From Streptococcus sp. 1643 (GTDB lineage Bacteria; Bacillota; Bacilli; Lactobacillales; Streptococcaceae), in contig NZ_CP040231.1 in NCBI RefSeq assembly GCF_006228325.1, forward strand, positions 1,251,001 to 1,315,000: DNA of 64,000 nucleotides. The letters are read 5' to 3'. A program made the translations under genes and the position numbers. The notes under the pieces were generated by a model. The model was not told the DNA's origin and searched no databases. It worked only from the letters and a program-made list of their open reading frames with translations. Below, in pieces: positions 18,392-28,592 of the stretch; position 1 is the first letter of the stretch, and each line of letters starts with the position of its first letter.

Positions 18392-20884
18392 TTACCTTTT
18401 CTCTTTCTTGGATTTTTCTTTCATTCTATTGCGACGAGATTGGAGAAAATCAGCTACAGCAGGCTCTAGCTGTTCTCTAGAAAGAACCTGAACAGCCCTT
18501 TCTTTTGACAAGGCCTGAGCGATTTGTTTGCCGTAACGCTTGCTGGTAACACGACTGTCTAAGATTACAGCAACCGAACCTTGGTCAGATCGTCTAACAG
18601 TACGGCCCAGAGCTTGTTTTAGCCGAATGATCGCCATCGGCAACTGATAATCATAGAAAGGATTTTTCCCTTCTTGACGCAGTTCCTGGTTTAATTTTTT
18701 TGTTAAAGGCTCTTGGGGATTTTGGAAAGGCAATCTCGGAATCACTTGGATCACGCAAGGATGGGTTGAAAAATCAACCCCTTCCCAGAAACTACCTGTT
18801 CCAAGCAAGATCTGACGTTCACCTTTTTCAAAACGTTTTTTCAGTTGGCTTGGTTCCCCATTTTTATACTGAGCTAGATGCGGTTGGTCGAGCAGGTCCG
18901 AAACTGCCAGCAGCATTTCTTTTGAGGTAAACAAGACCAATAAGGGTTCTTGAAAGGCCTGTAAGCTTCGAATGACAGAAGCCACTTCACTAGCATAGTC
19001 AAAATGCGGAACTTCTGTCACAAGAGGAAAGTCATTGACTAGAAAGACTTCTTGTTGTTCCTGCTTTGCTACATCAAGCTTAACAAGCGGAGCATCAGGA
19101 AATCCCAATAAATCTGCTAGGGAAACCCGATTGCTGATTTCAAGAGTAGCCGATACTCCTAAGAGCCTACAATCTTCTGGCAATAAGTCTGCTAGTATAA
19201 AGCGGCCTTTTTTACTTGAACAAATCAAGACATCCTTGCTCGATTTCTCTGCTGTAGCAATCCAAAATTCACGGTCCGAGGTGAAAAAGTTTGCAAGCTC
19301 TCGATACTCTGGGAGAGCTAACTCCGAAAAATGCTGGCGCAACTCTTCGAGAGAATCCAACCACTTTCCATTCTTAAGACCTGATTGATACTGCTCCATC
19401 AAGTAACGACATTCAAAACCTATACTCTCAAGCAAGCGTTTCTGAATCAAATCTTCTTCTGACTCCAAGGACTTATCAAGCTGGCTTACAAATTCCTCAA
19501 GGCGATAAGCCTGCTGAGCTAGATTTTCGAGAGCTAGCAGCATTTTTTGAGCTTCATCCAAAATTACCAAACGGTTGTCAACAAACTCTGGATTGTCTTC
19601 CAAACGAGTGACCAGATAGGCATGATTGGTCAGAAGAACACGACTGGTCTTGGCCTTTTCCTGCCCTCGTTTCCAAAAATCCTCTGTAGCAAATAAACTT
19701 TTCTTTGAAAGCTTGCCATCGTGGACTAGTTCTGGCAGAAAGTGCTGGTAGCGATAAAGCTGCCCGATTTCGTCCAAGTCACCTGTCTCTGACTCTGTTA
19801 GCCAGATAAGCAACTGCATTTTAAAGCGTGTGAAAAGGCGATTGGACTCTGATCGATTGAGAACTCTGTGAAAGGCATCCAGTTTCAAGTAATTTTGAGG
19901 CCCCTTGAGACTATGAATTTCCAGATGGAAGACCTCTTTTAAGCGCTGACCTTCTTCTTGCATGATTTGATTTTGAAGAATTTTGGTCGGAACACTCACT
20001 AGGATACCTGCTTGACTCTCCAAGTTCAAAGCTGGGAGGAGATAACCATAAGTCTTGCCCAGTCCCGTTTGAGCTTGGATAAAGGAAGTCTGGTCTTCTT
20101 CCAATAATTGCTCAATCTTCTCCGCAAATTCCAGCTGTTGTGGACGCTCCTCCAGCCCCAATAAAGAAATGTTTTTAGCAAAGTCTTTGGATAACTTTCG
20201 TGGGACTAAGCCTTTGCTTTCCTTTTTGAGGAAAAGCCCATGAAGTTCCATCAAGTCTGGCGAAGACAAGAGAGATTGTTGCTGATAGGCCTCCTCAATC
20301 ACCAGATAACTTTCATAGAGAAGGTTGTCTGCAAGGTTTAATAAGCTTTCTAAGAGCCCTTTAGGTAGCTCAAAAAGTTTTTGACGCATGTAAAGCAAGA
20401 GTTCAGCTGTTGCCTGAGCATCTGACAGGGCAGTATGGGCATGTTCCAGCTCAATGCCCAACTCTTGACAAAGGATACCTAAGTTATACTTTTCAAACTG
20501 AGGATATAGAACTTGGGCAAGCTCAACTGTATCCACCCGCGGTGTACGCAATTCATACCCTTCAAAAAAGAGAAATTCTGCAAGAAGGTTGGCATCAAAC
20601 TGTACATTGTGCGCAACAAAAATACCGTCCTTAACCAATTCAAAAATTTTTCCAGCTACCTGAGAAAATTCTGGTGCCACAGCCAAACGTTGATCGGTCA
20701 GACCTGTTAATTCTTTGATATGAGAATCCAAGGGTTCGTGAGGATTGACATCAGTCGCATACTGATCGATGATGTCACCATTCTCAATCACCACAATACC
20801 TACTTGAATAATTTTTGCCTTGCTTCCGGTGCTGGTCGCCTCTAAATCAACGACCACATACCGATCATTTCTCGCATTCATCAT
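18392..20884 (-). CDS. dinG: DinG-family helicase fused to a DnaQ-type 3'-5' exonuclease
   Basis: 830 residues. Residues ~8-170 are a DEDDh exonuclease (VVDLEATSTG, HNVQFDANLL, HTALSDAQATAEL). The rest is an XPD/DinG superfamily 2 helicase: Walker A QTGLGKTYGYLLPA, box II VILDEAQKM (DEAQ variant), motif VI QALGRTVRRSDQG. I see no four-cysteine Fe-S cluster motif, as is usual in Firmicutes. Probable role in repair or R-loop/fork processing. ATGs at 20884 and 20881 are both possible; neither has a ribosome-binding site, and they lie 6 and 9 bases after TATAAT. Confidence 0.9.
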   Translation of the reverse strand: MMNARNDRYVVVDLEATSTGSKAKIIQVGIVVIENGDIIDQYATDVNPHEPLDSHIKELTGLTDQRLAVAPEFSQVAGKIFELVKDGIFVAHNVQFDANLLAEFLFFEGYELRTPRVDTVELAQVLYPQFEKYNLGILCQELGIELEHAHTALSDAQATAELLLYMRQKLFELPKGLLESLLNLADNLLYESYLVIEEAYQQQSLLSSPDLMELHGLFLKKESKGLVPRKLSKDFAKNISLLGLEERPQQLEFAEKIEQLLEEDQTSFIQAQTGLGKTYGYLLPALNLESQAGILVSVPTKILQNQIMQEEGQRLKEVFHLEIHSLKGPQNYLKLDAFHRVLNRSESNRLFTRFKMQLLIWLTESETGDLDEIGQLYRYQHFLPELVHDGKLSKKSLFATEDFWKRGQEKAKTSRVLLTNHAYLVTRLEDNPEFVDNRLVILDEAQKMLLALENLAQQAYRLEEFVSQLDKSLESEEDLIQKRLLESIGFECRYLMEQYQSGLKNGKWLDSLEELRQHFSELALPEYRELANFFTSDREFWIATAEKSSKDVLICSSKKGRFILADLLPEDCRLLGVSATLEISNRVSLADLLGFPDAPLVKLDVAKQEQQEVFLVNDFPLVTEVPHFDYASEVASVIRSLQAFQEPLLVLFTSKEMLLAVSDLLDQPHLAQYKNGEPSQLKKRFEKGERQILLGTGSFWEGVDFSTHPCVIQVIPRLPFQNPQEPLTKKLNQELRQEGKNPFYDYQLPMAIIRLKQALGRTVRRSDQGSVAVILDSRVTSKRYGKQIAQALSKERAVQVLSREQLEPAVADFLQSRRNRMKEKSKKEKR

Positions 20885-20898
20885 TAAAAATTATATCA
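20881..20898 (-). promoter_or_regulatory. dinG promoter, leaderless type
   Basis: Extended -10 TGATATAAT (20898-20890) directly before the start codons at 20884/20881; -35 region weak. Confidence 0.6.
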
Positions 20899-20911
20899 AA
20901 AAAAGCATGAT

Positions 20912-21076
20912 TTGACACCCCTCAACTTTGATAACAATCTGGATTCACTTGCGAGTTTGACTAAAAACCCAGACCTTAAAAGTGAGAATTTCACGCAAGT
21001 TCAGCAGTTGATTCCTGATTCTGAGGTATTTGAAAACCTTATTAACAAAGCTACATCAACAAAAAAAGACAACTAA
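20912..21076 (+). pseudogene. 3' remnant of an unidentified plus-strand gene
   Basis: An open frame without ATG or ribosome-binding site ends at TAA 21074-21076. The 54-codon translation (TPLNFDNNLDSLASL, then NPDLKSENFTQVQQLIPD, ending NKATSTKKDN) has the composition of a real protein tail, not of random antisense. It stands alone between two minus-strand genes, on the opposite strand, so I read it as the end of a deleted gene. I do not recognise the family. Confidence 0.4.
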
Positions 21077-21080
21077 GGTA

Positions 21081-21932
21081 TTAGCTGCCTTTTTGAGATA
21101 TTTTTTTCATTGCTTTCGGAAGAGCCTTGCTAATTTCTGTTGGCAAGACAAGGTAGTTTTCTTGAGCAAGTTCTTGCGAGATAGCTGAATGAAGGTGGGT
21201 TGCTGCCACCACTCTCTCATAGAGGCTGACTTGGTGAAACTGACCTGCAAAACCTGCAATCATCCCAGCCAGAGTATCTCCCATCCCACCAGTTGCTTGA
21301 TAGGGACCTCCAACCTCTAACTGATAATATTCAGGCTGACCAGCTTTCCAGATACGAGTTGCTGGCCCCTTCTCGACTAGAATCGTTTCTTGAGGAAAAG
21401 CTGAAAGAGCCCTAGCAGTCGTCTCTGTATTTTGATGGTCAAAAACTATACCAGACAGTCTTTCCCATTCCTTTTGGTGGGGAGTTAGGATGAGCTGACT
21501 AGATGGGAATGGAAAATGAGCTTTTGCTAAGATGCCCAAAGCGCCGCCATCTGCAATCAAAATCTGGTCTTTTCTAAGGCTGTCAAAGACTCGTTTTACG
21601 AGTTCTTCTCCAAATGCATCCTCTCGCAAACCCGGACCTAACAAGACAACTTCTGCCTTTTCCAACTGCTCTTTTAACAATTGCTGGTCTTGAAGAGAAA
21701 ATGCCATGGCCTCAGGTAAATGACTGTGTAGAGCAAGGATATTTTCCCTATCTGTTCCAACGGTCACCAATCCTGCACCACTTTTGACAGTTGCAATGGC
21801 TGACATGATGATAGCTCCCCCATAAGGATAGATCCCTCCCAGCAATAGCAAACGCCCGTAATCTCCCTTATGGCTGTGACGAGAACGTTCAATAATGACT
21901 TTTTCTAGTAAAGCTTGATCAATCACTTTCAT
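21081..21932 (-). CDS. nnrD: ADP-dependent (S)-NAD(P)H-hydrate dehydratase
   Basis: 283 residues of the YjeF C-terminal (carbohydrate-kinase-like) family. GGPYQATGGMGDTLAGMIAGF holds the GGxGD nucleotide/catalytic motif; GRLLLLGG, LLGPGL and LTPHQKEW are further family blocks. It repairs hydrated NADH and NADPH using ADP. There is no fused epimerase domain. Promoter TATAAT and GAGGG ribosome-binding site are visible just upstream. Confidence 0.92.
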   Translation of the reverse strand: MKVIDQALLEKVIIERSRHSHKGDYGRLLLLGGIYPYGGAIIMSAIATVKSGAGLVTVGTDRENILALHSHLPEAMAFSLQDQQLLKEQLEKAEVVLLGPGLREDAFGEELVKRVFDSLRKDQILIADGGALGILAKAHFPFPSSQLILTPHQKEWERLSGIVFDHQNTETTARALSAFPQETILVEKGPATRIWKAGQPEYYQLEVGGPYQATGGMGDTLAGMIAGFAGQFHQVSLYERVVAATHLHSAISQELAQENYLVLPTEISKALPKAMKKISQKGS

Positions 21933-21988
21933 CGTTTTTTCCCTCTCACTCTATTATACTACAAAAGGAGGTTCAGACCTCCTTTTAT

Positions 21989-22762
21989 CTATTTTCCCTT
22001 AAATTCCGCAAAGGTCTGTAAGATTTTAGCTGCCACTGCTGGAGAAGGAGCTCCTTTTAGCTCTAACGTGTCATCTGCATATGGAGTAAGGCCGGCAAAA
22101 TCTCCTATCTGGACAGAATAGAGAGACGTTTTAAATAGTTCAATATCGTTTTGGTCATTTCCAAAAGCGATGAAGTTCTCCCCACATAATTTTTCAACAG
22201 TTGTCGCCTTATGAGTATCCAAGGGATTAACATAAAGGCACTTTTCATGCGCATGATAGGAGAGATGAGCCTGCCCCAGTCTTTCTAACTGACCAAGTAG
22301 ATCATCAAGCAACTCCTCATGGTCACCCATATAAACGACTACCTTAATCGGAGTCCCTAAGTCCTCAAGTTTCTGATGACGAGCCACCTTTAGGGGATCC
22401 ACACTGGAGAAAAATGGAATCTTCTCTACAATCTGACCACTGTAGTCAAAGCAATCATCTACAAAGAAAGGGAGATTATAGGTCTGGCAATAATCCACTA
22501 GCGCCTGATAAACTCTAGTATCGAGATTCCTTTCGAAGATAGCCTTCCCCAGATAATAGGCTACGCCACCATTCAAACCTATAACCAAACGCTGACTGAG
22601 TTCAGAACCTAATAAACCCAAACAATCCCGATAAGAGCGAGCTGAAGCAAATACAATCTCATGCCCATAATCTTCAGCCTTTAAAAGAACCTGCTTAATC
22701 TCTTCATCTATGGTCATATAGTCAAAAGATAGCGTTCCATCCAGGTCAAATACGAATTTCAT
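21989..22762 (-). CDS. Cof-type HAD-IIB phosphatase
   Basis: 257 residues. FDLDGTLSFD at the N-terminus gives the intact DxD pair, FASARSYRD is motif II, and FGNDQNDIELF is motif IV. HAD-IIB proteins of this size dephosphorylate sugar or nucleotide phosphates; the substrate is unknown. It begins 4 bp after the folD stop, so the two are cotranscribed. Confidence 0.88.
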   Translation of the reverse strand: MKFVFDLDGTLSFDYMTIDEEIKQVLLKAEDYGHEIVFASARSYRDCLGLLGSELSQRLVIGLNGGVAYYLGKAIFERNLDTRVYQALVDYCQTYNLPFFVDDCFDYSGQIVEKIPFFSSVDPLKVARHQKLEDLGTPIKVVVYMGDHEELLDDLLGQLERLGQAHLSYHAHEKCLYVNPLDTHKATTVEKLCGENFIAFGNDQNDIELFKTSLYSVQIGDFAGLTPYADDTLELKGAPSPAVAAKILQTFAEFKGK

Positions 22763-22766
22763 CTTC

Positions 22767-23624
22767 CTAGTCCTTGTTTAGTGTTCGAAGCGCTGCCTGA
22801 TAGGTTTGCTCCATTAGCATAGTAATAGTCATAGGACCAACTCCACCAGGTACAGGTGTGATGTGACTAGCAAGTGGTGCAACCGCATCATAATCAACAT
22901 CTCCACAAAGCTTGCCATTTTCATCTCGGTTCATCCCAACGTCAATGACAACCGCTCCCGGTTTGACAAAGTCAGCAGTCACAAACTTAGCGCGACCGAT
23001 TGCAACCACAAGAATATCTGCCTTAGCAGCCACCTTGGCAAGATGATGGGTGCGTGAGTGAGTCAAGGTCACTGTTGCATTTTTAGCTAAAAGAAGCTGA
23101 GCCATCGGTTTTCCAACAATATTTGAACGACCGATAACAACTGCATTTTTACCTTCTAGATCAATCCCATATTCATGAAACATCTCCATAATTCCTGCAG
23201 GTGTCGAAGGAATCATAACTGGATGACCTGACCAGAGACGACCCATGTTTAGGGGATGGAAACCATCCACGTCTTTTTCGGGGTCAATGGCTAATAAAAC
23301 TGCCTCTTCATCGATATGTTTTGGTAAAGGTAACTGGACCAAAATCCCATGCCAAGCTGGATCTTGATTGTATTTGGCAATCAAGTCTAACAATTCCGCT
23401 TGGGTAATGGTCTCTGGAACTCGCACTACTTCACTACGGAAGCCAGCAGCGAGAGCTGACCGTTCCTTGTTGCGAACGTAGACTTGGCTGGCAGGATTGT
23501 CCCCCACCAAAATCACTACCAATCCTGGAACTAGACCTGTTTCTTCTTTTAGTTTAGCCGTCTTCTCAGCCAACTGTCCTTGTAACTTAGCCGCAAGAGC
23601 CTTCCCATCGATAATCTGTGCCAT
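22767..23624 (-). CDS. folD: Methylenetetrahydrofolate dehydrogenase/cyclohydrolase FolD
   Basis: 285 residues from ATG 23624 ([14 protein letters not shown]); a TTG seven codons earlier is in frame but less likely. Family motifs: [47 protein letters not shown] and [12 protein letters not shown]. It interconverts methylene-, methenyl- and formyl-tetrahydrofolate, feeding purine and Met-tRNA formylation. A TATAAT lies about 40 bp upstream. Confidence 0.95.
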   Translation of the reverse strand: MAQIIDGKALAAKLQGQLAEKTAKLKEETGLVPGLVVILVGDNPASQVYVRNKERSALAAGFRSEVVRVPETITQAELLDLIAKYNQDPAWHGILVQLPLPKHIDEEAVLLAIDPEKDVDGFHPLNMGRLWSGHPVMIPSTPAGIMEMFHEYGIDLEGKNAVVIGRSNIVGKPMAQLLLAKNATVTLTHSRTHHLAKVAAKADILVVAIGRAKFVTADFVKPGAVVIDVGMNRDENGKLCGDVDYDAVAPLASHITPVPGGVGPMTITMLMEQTYQAALRTLNKD

Positions 23625-23723
23625 ATCTCTTCTCTTTTCTATCAAATATCCTCTATTATATCAAAAAAAAACTCGCCATTCTAACACTTCTTGCCTAATG
23701 GACCTTATAGTCTGAAACTATAA

Positions 23724-23748
23724 GAAAAAGCCCTTATCGAGCTTTTAT
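23724..23748 (-). terminator. Probable terminator after the TfoX-like gene
   Basis: Minus-strand AAAAGC-9-base loop-GCTTTT followed by TCTT; a short stem, 25 bp past the TfoX stop codon. Confidence 0.5.
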
Positions 23749-23772
23749 GCTTATTTATACTAGGTAAACTTG

Positions 23773-24093
23773 TCAGGCTTTCTTTTTGACTTTTGGAGCC
23801 GGTAAGACTTCATACATCTCCTTGATTAATCTGATTAGACATGACTTATCTTCAATGTCTTCTATCAAAATCATCTCCTTAGCTCCTTCATAAGGACGTT
23901 CAAGCTTAGTCTGTCCCAGTTGATCCAAGACCAGCTTCACAGGCTTCAGTAACAAACGATTATCATAGATTCCCCCAATAATCTTCCCAAGATAATAAAG
24001 GATATACTCTCCCATCATTGGACGATAACTCATCTCCTCTAGCTCTGATAGCTGTTCGAGAATAAAATCTAAATATTCTTTACTGGAAGCCAT
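23773..24093 (-). CDS. TfoX/Sxy N-terminal-domain family protein
   Basis: 106 residues matching the TfoX N-terminal domain (MGEYILYYLGKIIGGIYDNRLLLKP). In Gammaproteobacteria TfoX/Sxy controls competence, but short Gram-positive members have no proven role and lack the C-terminal domain. GGAG precedes the ATG. It lies 33 bp after the ABC ATPase gene and may be on the same transcript. Confidence 0.75.
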   Translation of the reverse strand: MASSKEYLDFILEQLSELEEMSYRPMMGEYILYYLGKIIGGIYDNRLLLKPVKLVLDQLGQTKLERPYEGAKEMILIEDIEDKSCLIRLIKEMYEVLPAPKVKKKA

Positions 24094-24126
24094 GATGCCT
24101 ACTCCATTTCTTCTAAAAATGAGGTA

Positions 24127-24861
24127 TTACAAAACCTTACTCAAAAATTCCTTGGTCCGTTGTTCTTTTGTTTGATCGAAAATCTCCTCAGGCGTTCCAT
24201 CTTCGACAACAACCCCATCCGCCATAAAGATAACACGGTCTGCTACCTCACGCGCAAAGCCCATTTCATGAGTCACAATCACCATGGTCATCCCCGACTT
24301 GGCAAGGTCTTGCATCACAGCTAGAACTTCTCCAACCATCTCAGGATCCAGGGCTGAAGTCGGCTCATCAAAGAGCAAAACATCTGGTTCCATAGCAAGT
24401 CCACGTGCAATGGCAATCCGTTGTTGCTGACCACCTGACAAACTCTGTGGATAGGACGTTGCCTTATCTGGCAAACCAACTTTTTCTAACAGTTCCTGTG
24501 CTCTTTTCTCAGCAACTTCCTTGCTTTCACCTTTGGTTTTAATTGGTGACAAAGTGATATTTTCCATCACTGTCATATTGGGAAAGAGGTTGAATTGTTG
24601 GAATACCATGCCCATCTTTTCACGCATAGCAAAAAGGTCATTTTTCTTATCAGTGATATCAACTCCTTCAAAGATAACCTTACCTTTACTTGCTTCTTCA
24701 AGGAGATTCATAGAACGAAGGAAAGTTGATTTCCCGCTCCCTGACGGACCGATAATGACCACAACTTCTCCTCGTTTAATCTCAAGGTTGATACCTTTTA
24801 AAACTTCATTTTTCCCAAAAGACTTATGTAGTTCTTCAATTTTAATCAAGGTTTCTGTCAT
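24127..24861 (-). CDS. Polar amino-acid ABC transporter, ATP-binding protein
   Basis: 244 residues. Walker [11 protein letters not shown]-loop [12 protein letters not shown], signature [14 protein letters not shown], Walker [14 protein letters not shown] and H-loop VTHEMGFA; closest in type to GlnQ/ArtP-like ATPases. Start and stop overlap by one base with the permease gene. The substrate cannot be told. Confidence 0.9.
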   Translation of the reverse strand: MTETLIKIEELHKSFGKNEVLKGINLEIKRGEVVVIIGPSGSGKSTFLRSMNLLEEASKGKVIFEGVDITDKKNDLFAMREKMGMVFQQFNLFPNMTVMENITLSPIKTKGESKEVAEKRAQELLEKVGLPDKATSYPQSLSGGQQQRIAIARGLAMEPDVLLFDEPTSALDPEMVGEVLAVMQDLAKSGMTMVIVTHEMGFAREVADRVIFMADGVVVEDGTPEEIFDQTKEQRTKEFLSKVL

Positions 24862-25544
24862 TATTTTTTGTCTCCTTGTCCAATATGTTTTTCAAACGCT
24901 TTCAATGCCACTGTCAAAACAGAGGTCATAATCAAATAGTAAAAGGCTGCAAATAAAAGGGGAGTCAACGGTAAATAAGTTGTTGTCGCTACAGTCGTTG
25001 CACCATTCCACAACTCCATCACCCCAATCGCAGACAAGAGGGAACTATCCTTGATAATGGTGATAAATTCATTTCCCAGAGCTGGAAGAATATTTTTGAT
25101 AGCTTGTGGCAAAATGACATAACGCATGGCATTTTTGGGACGAATACCTAAGGAATAAGCTGCCTCTAACTGCCCTTTAGGAACCGCATTGATCCCCGCA
25201 CGAACAGTTTCTGAAACGTAAGCACCACTGTTCATAGAAATAATCAGAATACCAGGAATCAAACGAGAAAGATCAACTCCTAAAATTCCCACTTGAATAG
25301 TCGGAGCATTGATATGCATAAGAGCAAAGGCAATCATTATTTGAACCATCATCGGAGTACCACGGAAGATCCAAACATAGACATTCGCAAACCAGACGAG
25401 CGGTTTAAAGCGTAATCGCTGAGCAAAGGCCAGTAACACACCTATAATGGTCCCTAAGCAGACAACAAGGATAGAAATCAATACGGTAATCAGAGCACCA
25501 TAGTTAAAATACGGTAAATACTTTGGTAAAAAAGAAAAATTCAT
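24861..25544 (-). CDS. Polar amino-acid ABC transporter, permease
   Basis: About 227 residues (ATG 25544; a TTG two codons earlier is in frame) with five membrane segments and the HisM/GlnP-type EAA loop ([25 protein letters not shown]). It would form a homodimer with the adjacent ATPase. No substrate-binding lipoprotein or fused binding domain is found here, so the binding protein must be encoded elsewhere. TATAAT lies about 40 bp upstream. Confidence 0.88.
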   Translation of the reverse strand: MNFSFLPKYLPYFNYGALITVLISILVVCLGTIIGVLLAFAQRLRFKPLVWFANVYVWIFRGTPMMVQIMIAFALMHINAPTIQVGILGVDLSRLIPGILIISMNSGAYVSETVRAGINAVPKGQLEAAYSLGIRPKNAMRYVILPQAIKNILPALGNEFITIIKDSSLLSAIGVMELWNGATTVATTTYLPLTPLLFAAFYYLIMTSVLTVALKAFEKHIGQGDKK

Positions 25545-25735
25545 ATTCAATCAACTTTCTATGTATTGGATTGTATGATTATAACATGAATTGAATTAAA
25601 ATTCAATCCTTTTTCTCTAATTTTACCAATTAACTTGATAGAATAGAGAAATAGAGAGAAATCACAGTTTTTTTCTAGTCAACTACCTCTTGTTTATGGT
25701 AAAATAGAAACGATAAGAAATGGAGGAGAATCAAA

Positions 25736-25966
25736 ATGGAATCACATTTGGTTAGAATCATTAACCGCCTAGAAGCAATGACAAAAGATGGTGGAAATCT
25801 AAAACGTAATTTTGAACGTGAAGGTGTTGTTGTCGCAGAAGTTGCATACAGCCATGACGAAGAAAACGGATCGCTCTTCACCCTTCGCGATGTAGAAGCT
25901 CGTGAAACTTATACCTTTGATAGCATTGATTTGATTGCAATGGAGATCTACGAACTCCTTTACTAA
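25736..25966 (+). CDS. DUF1797 (YkuJ-like) family protein
   Basis: 76 residues, acidic, ending FDSIDLIAMEIYELLY, which matches the small DUF1797/YkuJ family of Bacilli. Function unknown. GGAGGAG precedes the ATG and TAAAAT lies about 35 bases further up. Monocistronic, diverging from the amino-acid permease. Confidence 0.8.
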   Translation: MESHLVRIINRLEAMTKDGGNLKRNFEREGVVVAEVAYSHDEENGSLFTLRDVEARETYTFDSIDLIAMEIYELLY

Positions 25967-25977
25967 TATAAAAACAA

Positions 25978-26037
25978 CGGGCAGAAAGGCCCGATGAATG
26001 AGAATCCTTTTTGTCACCACAAATGGGATTTTTTCTT
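25978..26037 (+). terminator. Hairpins after the DUF1797 gene
   Basis: CGGGC-AGAAAG-GCCCG (25978-25993) and then an interrupted hairpin ending GGGATTTTTTCTT (to 26037); the second has the T run of an intrinsic terminator. Confidence 0.55.
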
Positions 26038-26104
26038 ACCTTCAATGTCGCTGGATTCTCCATAAATCCTTCTTTTAAAAACGACCACTTCCCAATCTTT
26101 TTAC

Positions 26105-26162
26105 TTGCTTTACACCTTAATCATGCTATAATGAGAGTATAAAACTTTGACTATTCTTGACC
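26105..26162 (+). promoter_or_regulatory. clpE promoter with CtsR operator
   Basis: -35 TTGCTT (26105-26110), 16 bp, extended -10 TGCTATAAT (26124-26132). At 26146-26162 the minus strand reads GGTCAAGAATAGTCAAA, a match to the CtsR heptad repeat (RGTCAAANANRGTCAAA) with few differences, just after the start of transcription. Heat or protein stress should relieve repression. Confidence 0.85.
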
Positions 26163-26203
26163 TTTTTCTTAGACCAAGAATAAGAATGAAATGAGGTAGA
26201 TGT

Positions 26204-28462
26204 ATGCTCTGTCAAAACTGTAAAATTAACGACTCAACAATTCATCTGTATACCAATATCAATGGACAGCAAAAGCAAATTGATCTCTGTCAAAATTGCT
26301 ATAAAATTATCAAAACAGATCCAAATAATACCCTCTTTAAAGGAATGACTGACTTAAATAATCATGACTTTGATCCCTTCGGCGACTTTTTCAATGATTT
26401 GAACAATTTCAAACCTTCTTCTAATAACGTCCCTCCAACTCAATCTGGTGGGGGATACGGAGGAAGCGGTGGTTATGGGCCTCAAAACCGCGGCCCACTT
26501 CAAACACCTCCTAGCCAAGAAAGAGGACTCTTAGAGGAATATGGTATCAATATTACTGAGATTGCTCGTCGGGGAGATATTGACCCTGTTATTGGTCGAG
26601 ATGAGGAGATTATCCGCGTTATCGAAATCCTCAACCGTCGAACCAAGAACAACCCTGTCCTTATCGGAGAACCAGGTGTTGGTAAAACAGCCGTTGTTGA
26701 AGGTCTAGCTCAGAAGATTGTTGATGGCGATGTTCCCCATAAACTCCAAGGCAAGCAGGTCATCCGTCTGGATGTGGTCAGTCTAGTCCAAGGAACAGGG
26801 ATTCGAGGCCAATTTGAAGAACGAATGCAAAAGCTCATGGAAGAAATTCGCAAACGCGAGGACATCATCCTCTTTATCGACGAAATCCATGAAATTGTTG
26901 GTGCAGGGTCAGCAGGCGATGGCAATATGGATGCTGGCAATATCCTCAAACCTGCCCTTGCCCGTGGTGAATTGCAACTGGTCGGAGCCACTACTCTCAA
27001 TGAATACCGCATCATTGAAAAAGATGCCGCCCTAGAGCGCCGTATGCAACCTGTCAAGGTAGATGAACCAACTGTCGAAGAAACCATTATCATCCTTAAA
27101 GGGGTTCAAAAGAAATACGAAGACTACCATCACGTCAAGTATACTGATGCTGCTATCGAAGCTGCTGCAAATCTTTCCAACCGCTATATCCAAGATCGCT
27201 TCTTGCCAGACAAGGCTATTGACCTGTTGGATGAAGCTGGTTCTAAGATGAATCTGACACTGAACTTTGTTGATCCTAAAGTGATTGATCAGCGTTTAAT
27301 AGAAGCTGAAAATCTCAAGGCGCAAGCTACACGAGAGGAAGACTTTGAAAAGGCTGCTTATTTCCGCGATCAGATTGCCAAGTACAAAGAAATGCAAAAG
27401 AACAAGGTGACCGATCAGGATACTCCAATCATTAGCGAGAAAACCATCGAACATATCATTGAGCAAAAAACCAATATCCCTGTTGGAGAACTCAAAGAAA
27501 AAGAACAGTCTCAGCTTATCCATCTAGCAGACGACCTCAAAGCTCATGTCATTGGTCAAGATGAAGCTGTCGATAAGATTGCCAAGGCCATCCGTCGTAA
27601 TCGTGTTGGACTTGGAACTCCTAACCGGCCAATCGGAAGCTTCCTCTTTGTCGGACCAACTGGTGTCGGTAAGACAGAACTTTCCAAACAACTAGCCATT
27701 GAACTTTTTGGTTCAGCTGATAGCATGATTCGCTTTGATATGAGTGAATACATGGAAAAACACAGTGTGGCTAAATTGGTCGGAGCCCCTCCAGGTTATG
27801 TCGGCTATGATGAAGCTGGTCAGTTAACGGAAAAAGTTCGTCGCAATCCATATTCTCTCATCCTTCTCGATGAAGTCGAGAAAGCCCATCCAGATGTGAT
27901 GCACATGTTCCTTCAAGTCTTGGACGATGGTCGTTTGACTGATGGGCAAGGACGTACAGTTAGCTTTAAGGATGCTATCATTATCATGACCTCAAATGCG
28001 GGTACTGGAAAGGCCGAAGCCAGTGTTGGGTTTGGAGCTGCTCGTGAAGGACGTACTAATTCTGTTCTTGGTGAACTTGGTAACTTCTTTAGTCCTGAGT
28101 TTATGAACCGTTTTGACGGCATCATCGAATTTAAACCTCTCAGCAAGGACAACCTTCTCCAAATCGTCGAACTCATGCTAGCGGATGTCAACAAACGCCT
28201 CTCTAGCAACAATATCCACCTCGATGTGACTGACAAAGTCAAGGAAAAGTTGGTTGACCTAGGTTATGATCCAAAAATGGGGGCGCGCCCACTCCGCCGC
28301 ACCATTCAAGACTATATCGAGGATGCCATCACTGACTTCTACCTTGAAAATCCAAGTGAGAAAACCCTCAAGGCAGTTATGACAAGTAATGGTAATATTC
28401 AAATCAAATCTGCCAAAAAAACTGAGAAAACAGAAGAGATTGCTTCTGAAATAGAAGAATAA
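26204..28462 (+). CDS. clpE: Clp ATPase ClpE
   Basis: 752 residues. N-terminal zinc finger with Cys3, Cys6, Cys29 and Cys32, a Gly-rich linker (about 83-98), AAA+ domain 1 ([13 protein letters not shown]), a short UVR-like middle domain ([15 protein letters not shown]), AAA+ domain 2 ([12 protein letters not shown]) and a Clp C-terminal domain ([19 protein letters not shown]). The zinc finger and short middle region separate ClpE from ClpC and ClpL. It feeds unfolded proteins to ClpP and is one of the CtsR-controlled stress genes. Confidence 0.95.
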   Translation: MLCQNCKINDSTIHLYTNINGQQKQIDLCQNCYKIIKTDPNNTLFKGMTDLNNHDFDPFGDFFNDLNNFKPSSNNVPPTQSGGGYGGSGGYGPQNRGPLQTPPSQERGLLEEYGINITEIARRGDIDPVIGRDEEIIRVIEILNRRTKNNPVLIGEPGVGKTAVVEGLAQKIVDGDVPHKLQGKQVIRLDVVSLVQGTGIRGQFEERMQKLMEEIRKREDIILFIDEIHEIVGAGSAGDGNMDAGNILKPALARGELQLVGATTLNEYRIIEKDAALERRMQPVKVDEPTVEETIIILKGVQKKYEDYHHVKYTDAAIEAAANLSNRYIQDRFLPDKAIDLLDEAGSKMNLTLNFVDPKVIDQRLIEAENLKAQATREEDFEKAAYFRDQIAKYKEMQKNKVTDQDTPIISEKTIEHIIEQKTNIPVGELKEKEQSQLIHLADDLKAHVIGQDEAVDKIAKAIRRNRVGLGTPNRPIGSFLFVGPTGVGKTELSKQLAIELFGSADSMIRFDMSEYMEKHSVAKLVGAPPGYVGYDEAGQLTEKVRRNPYSLILLDEVEKAHPDVMHMFLQVLDDGRLTDGQGRTVSFKDAIIIMTSNAGTGKAEASVGFGAAREGRTNSVLGELGNFFSPEFMNRFDGIIEFKPLSKDNLLQIVELMLADVNKRLSSNNIHLDVTDKVKEKLVDLGYDPKMGARPLRRTIQDYIEDAITDFYLENPSEKTLKAVMTSNGNIQIKSAKKTEKTEEIASEIEE

Positions 28463-28473
28463 ATCTATCTAAC

Positions 28474-28510
28474 AAGTGCAGAAAGTCTATCATTTTCTGC
28501 ACTTTTTTTA
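28474..28510 (+). terminator. clpE terminator
   Basis: AAGTGCAGAAA-loop-TTTCTGCACTT followed by T6. Confidence 0.9.
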
Positions 28511-28529
28511 CTAAAATAAATTCAAAACC

Positions 28530-28558
28530 TTGACAGCTTGCCCCTCGTCCATTATGAT
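28530..28558 (+). promoter_or_regulatory. Promoter of the NUDIX gene
   Basis: TTGACA (28530-28535), 17-bp spacer, TATGAT (28553-28558), followed by GAGGAAAA before the ATG at 28593. This rules out the longer in-frame TTG start at 28530. Confidence 0.85.
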
Positions 28559-28592
28559 AATAATAAAGATACTAGAGAATGAGGAAAATGCA

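Noticed and set aside
26710..28242. Minus-strand ORFs opposite clpE (26710-27093, 27913-28242 and others)
   Set aside because: Antisense shadows of a highly conserved AAA+ gene, without promoter or SD.
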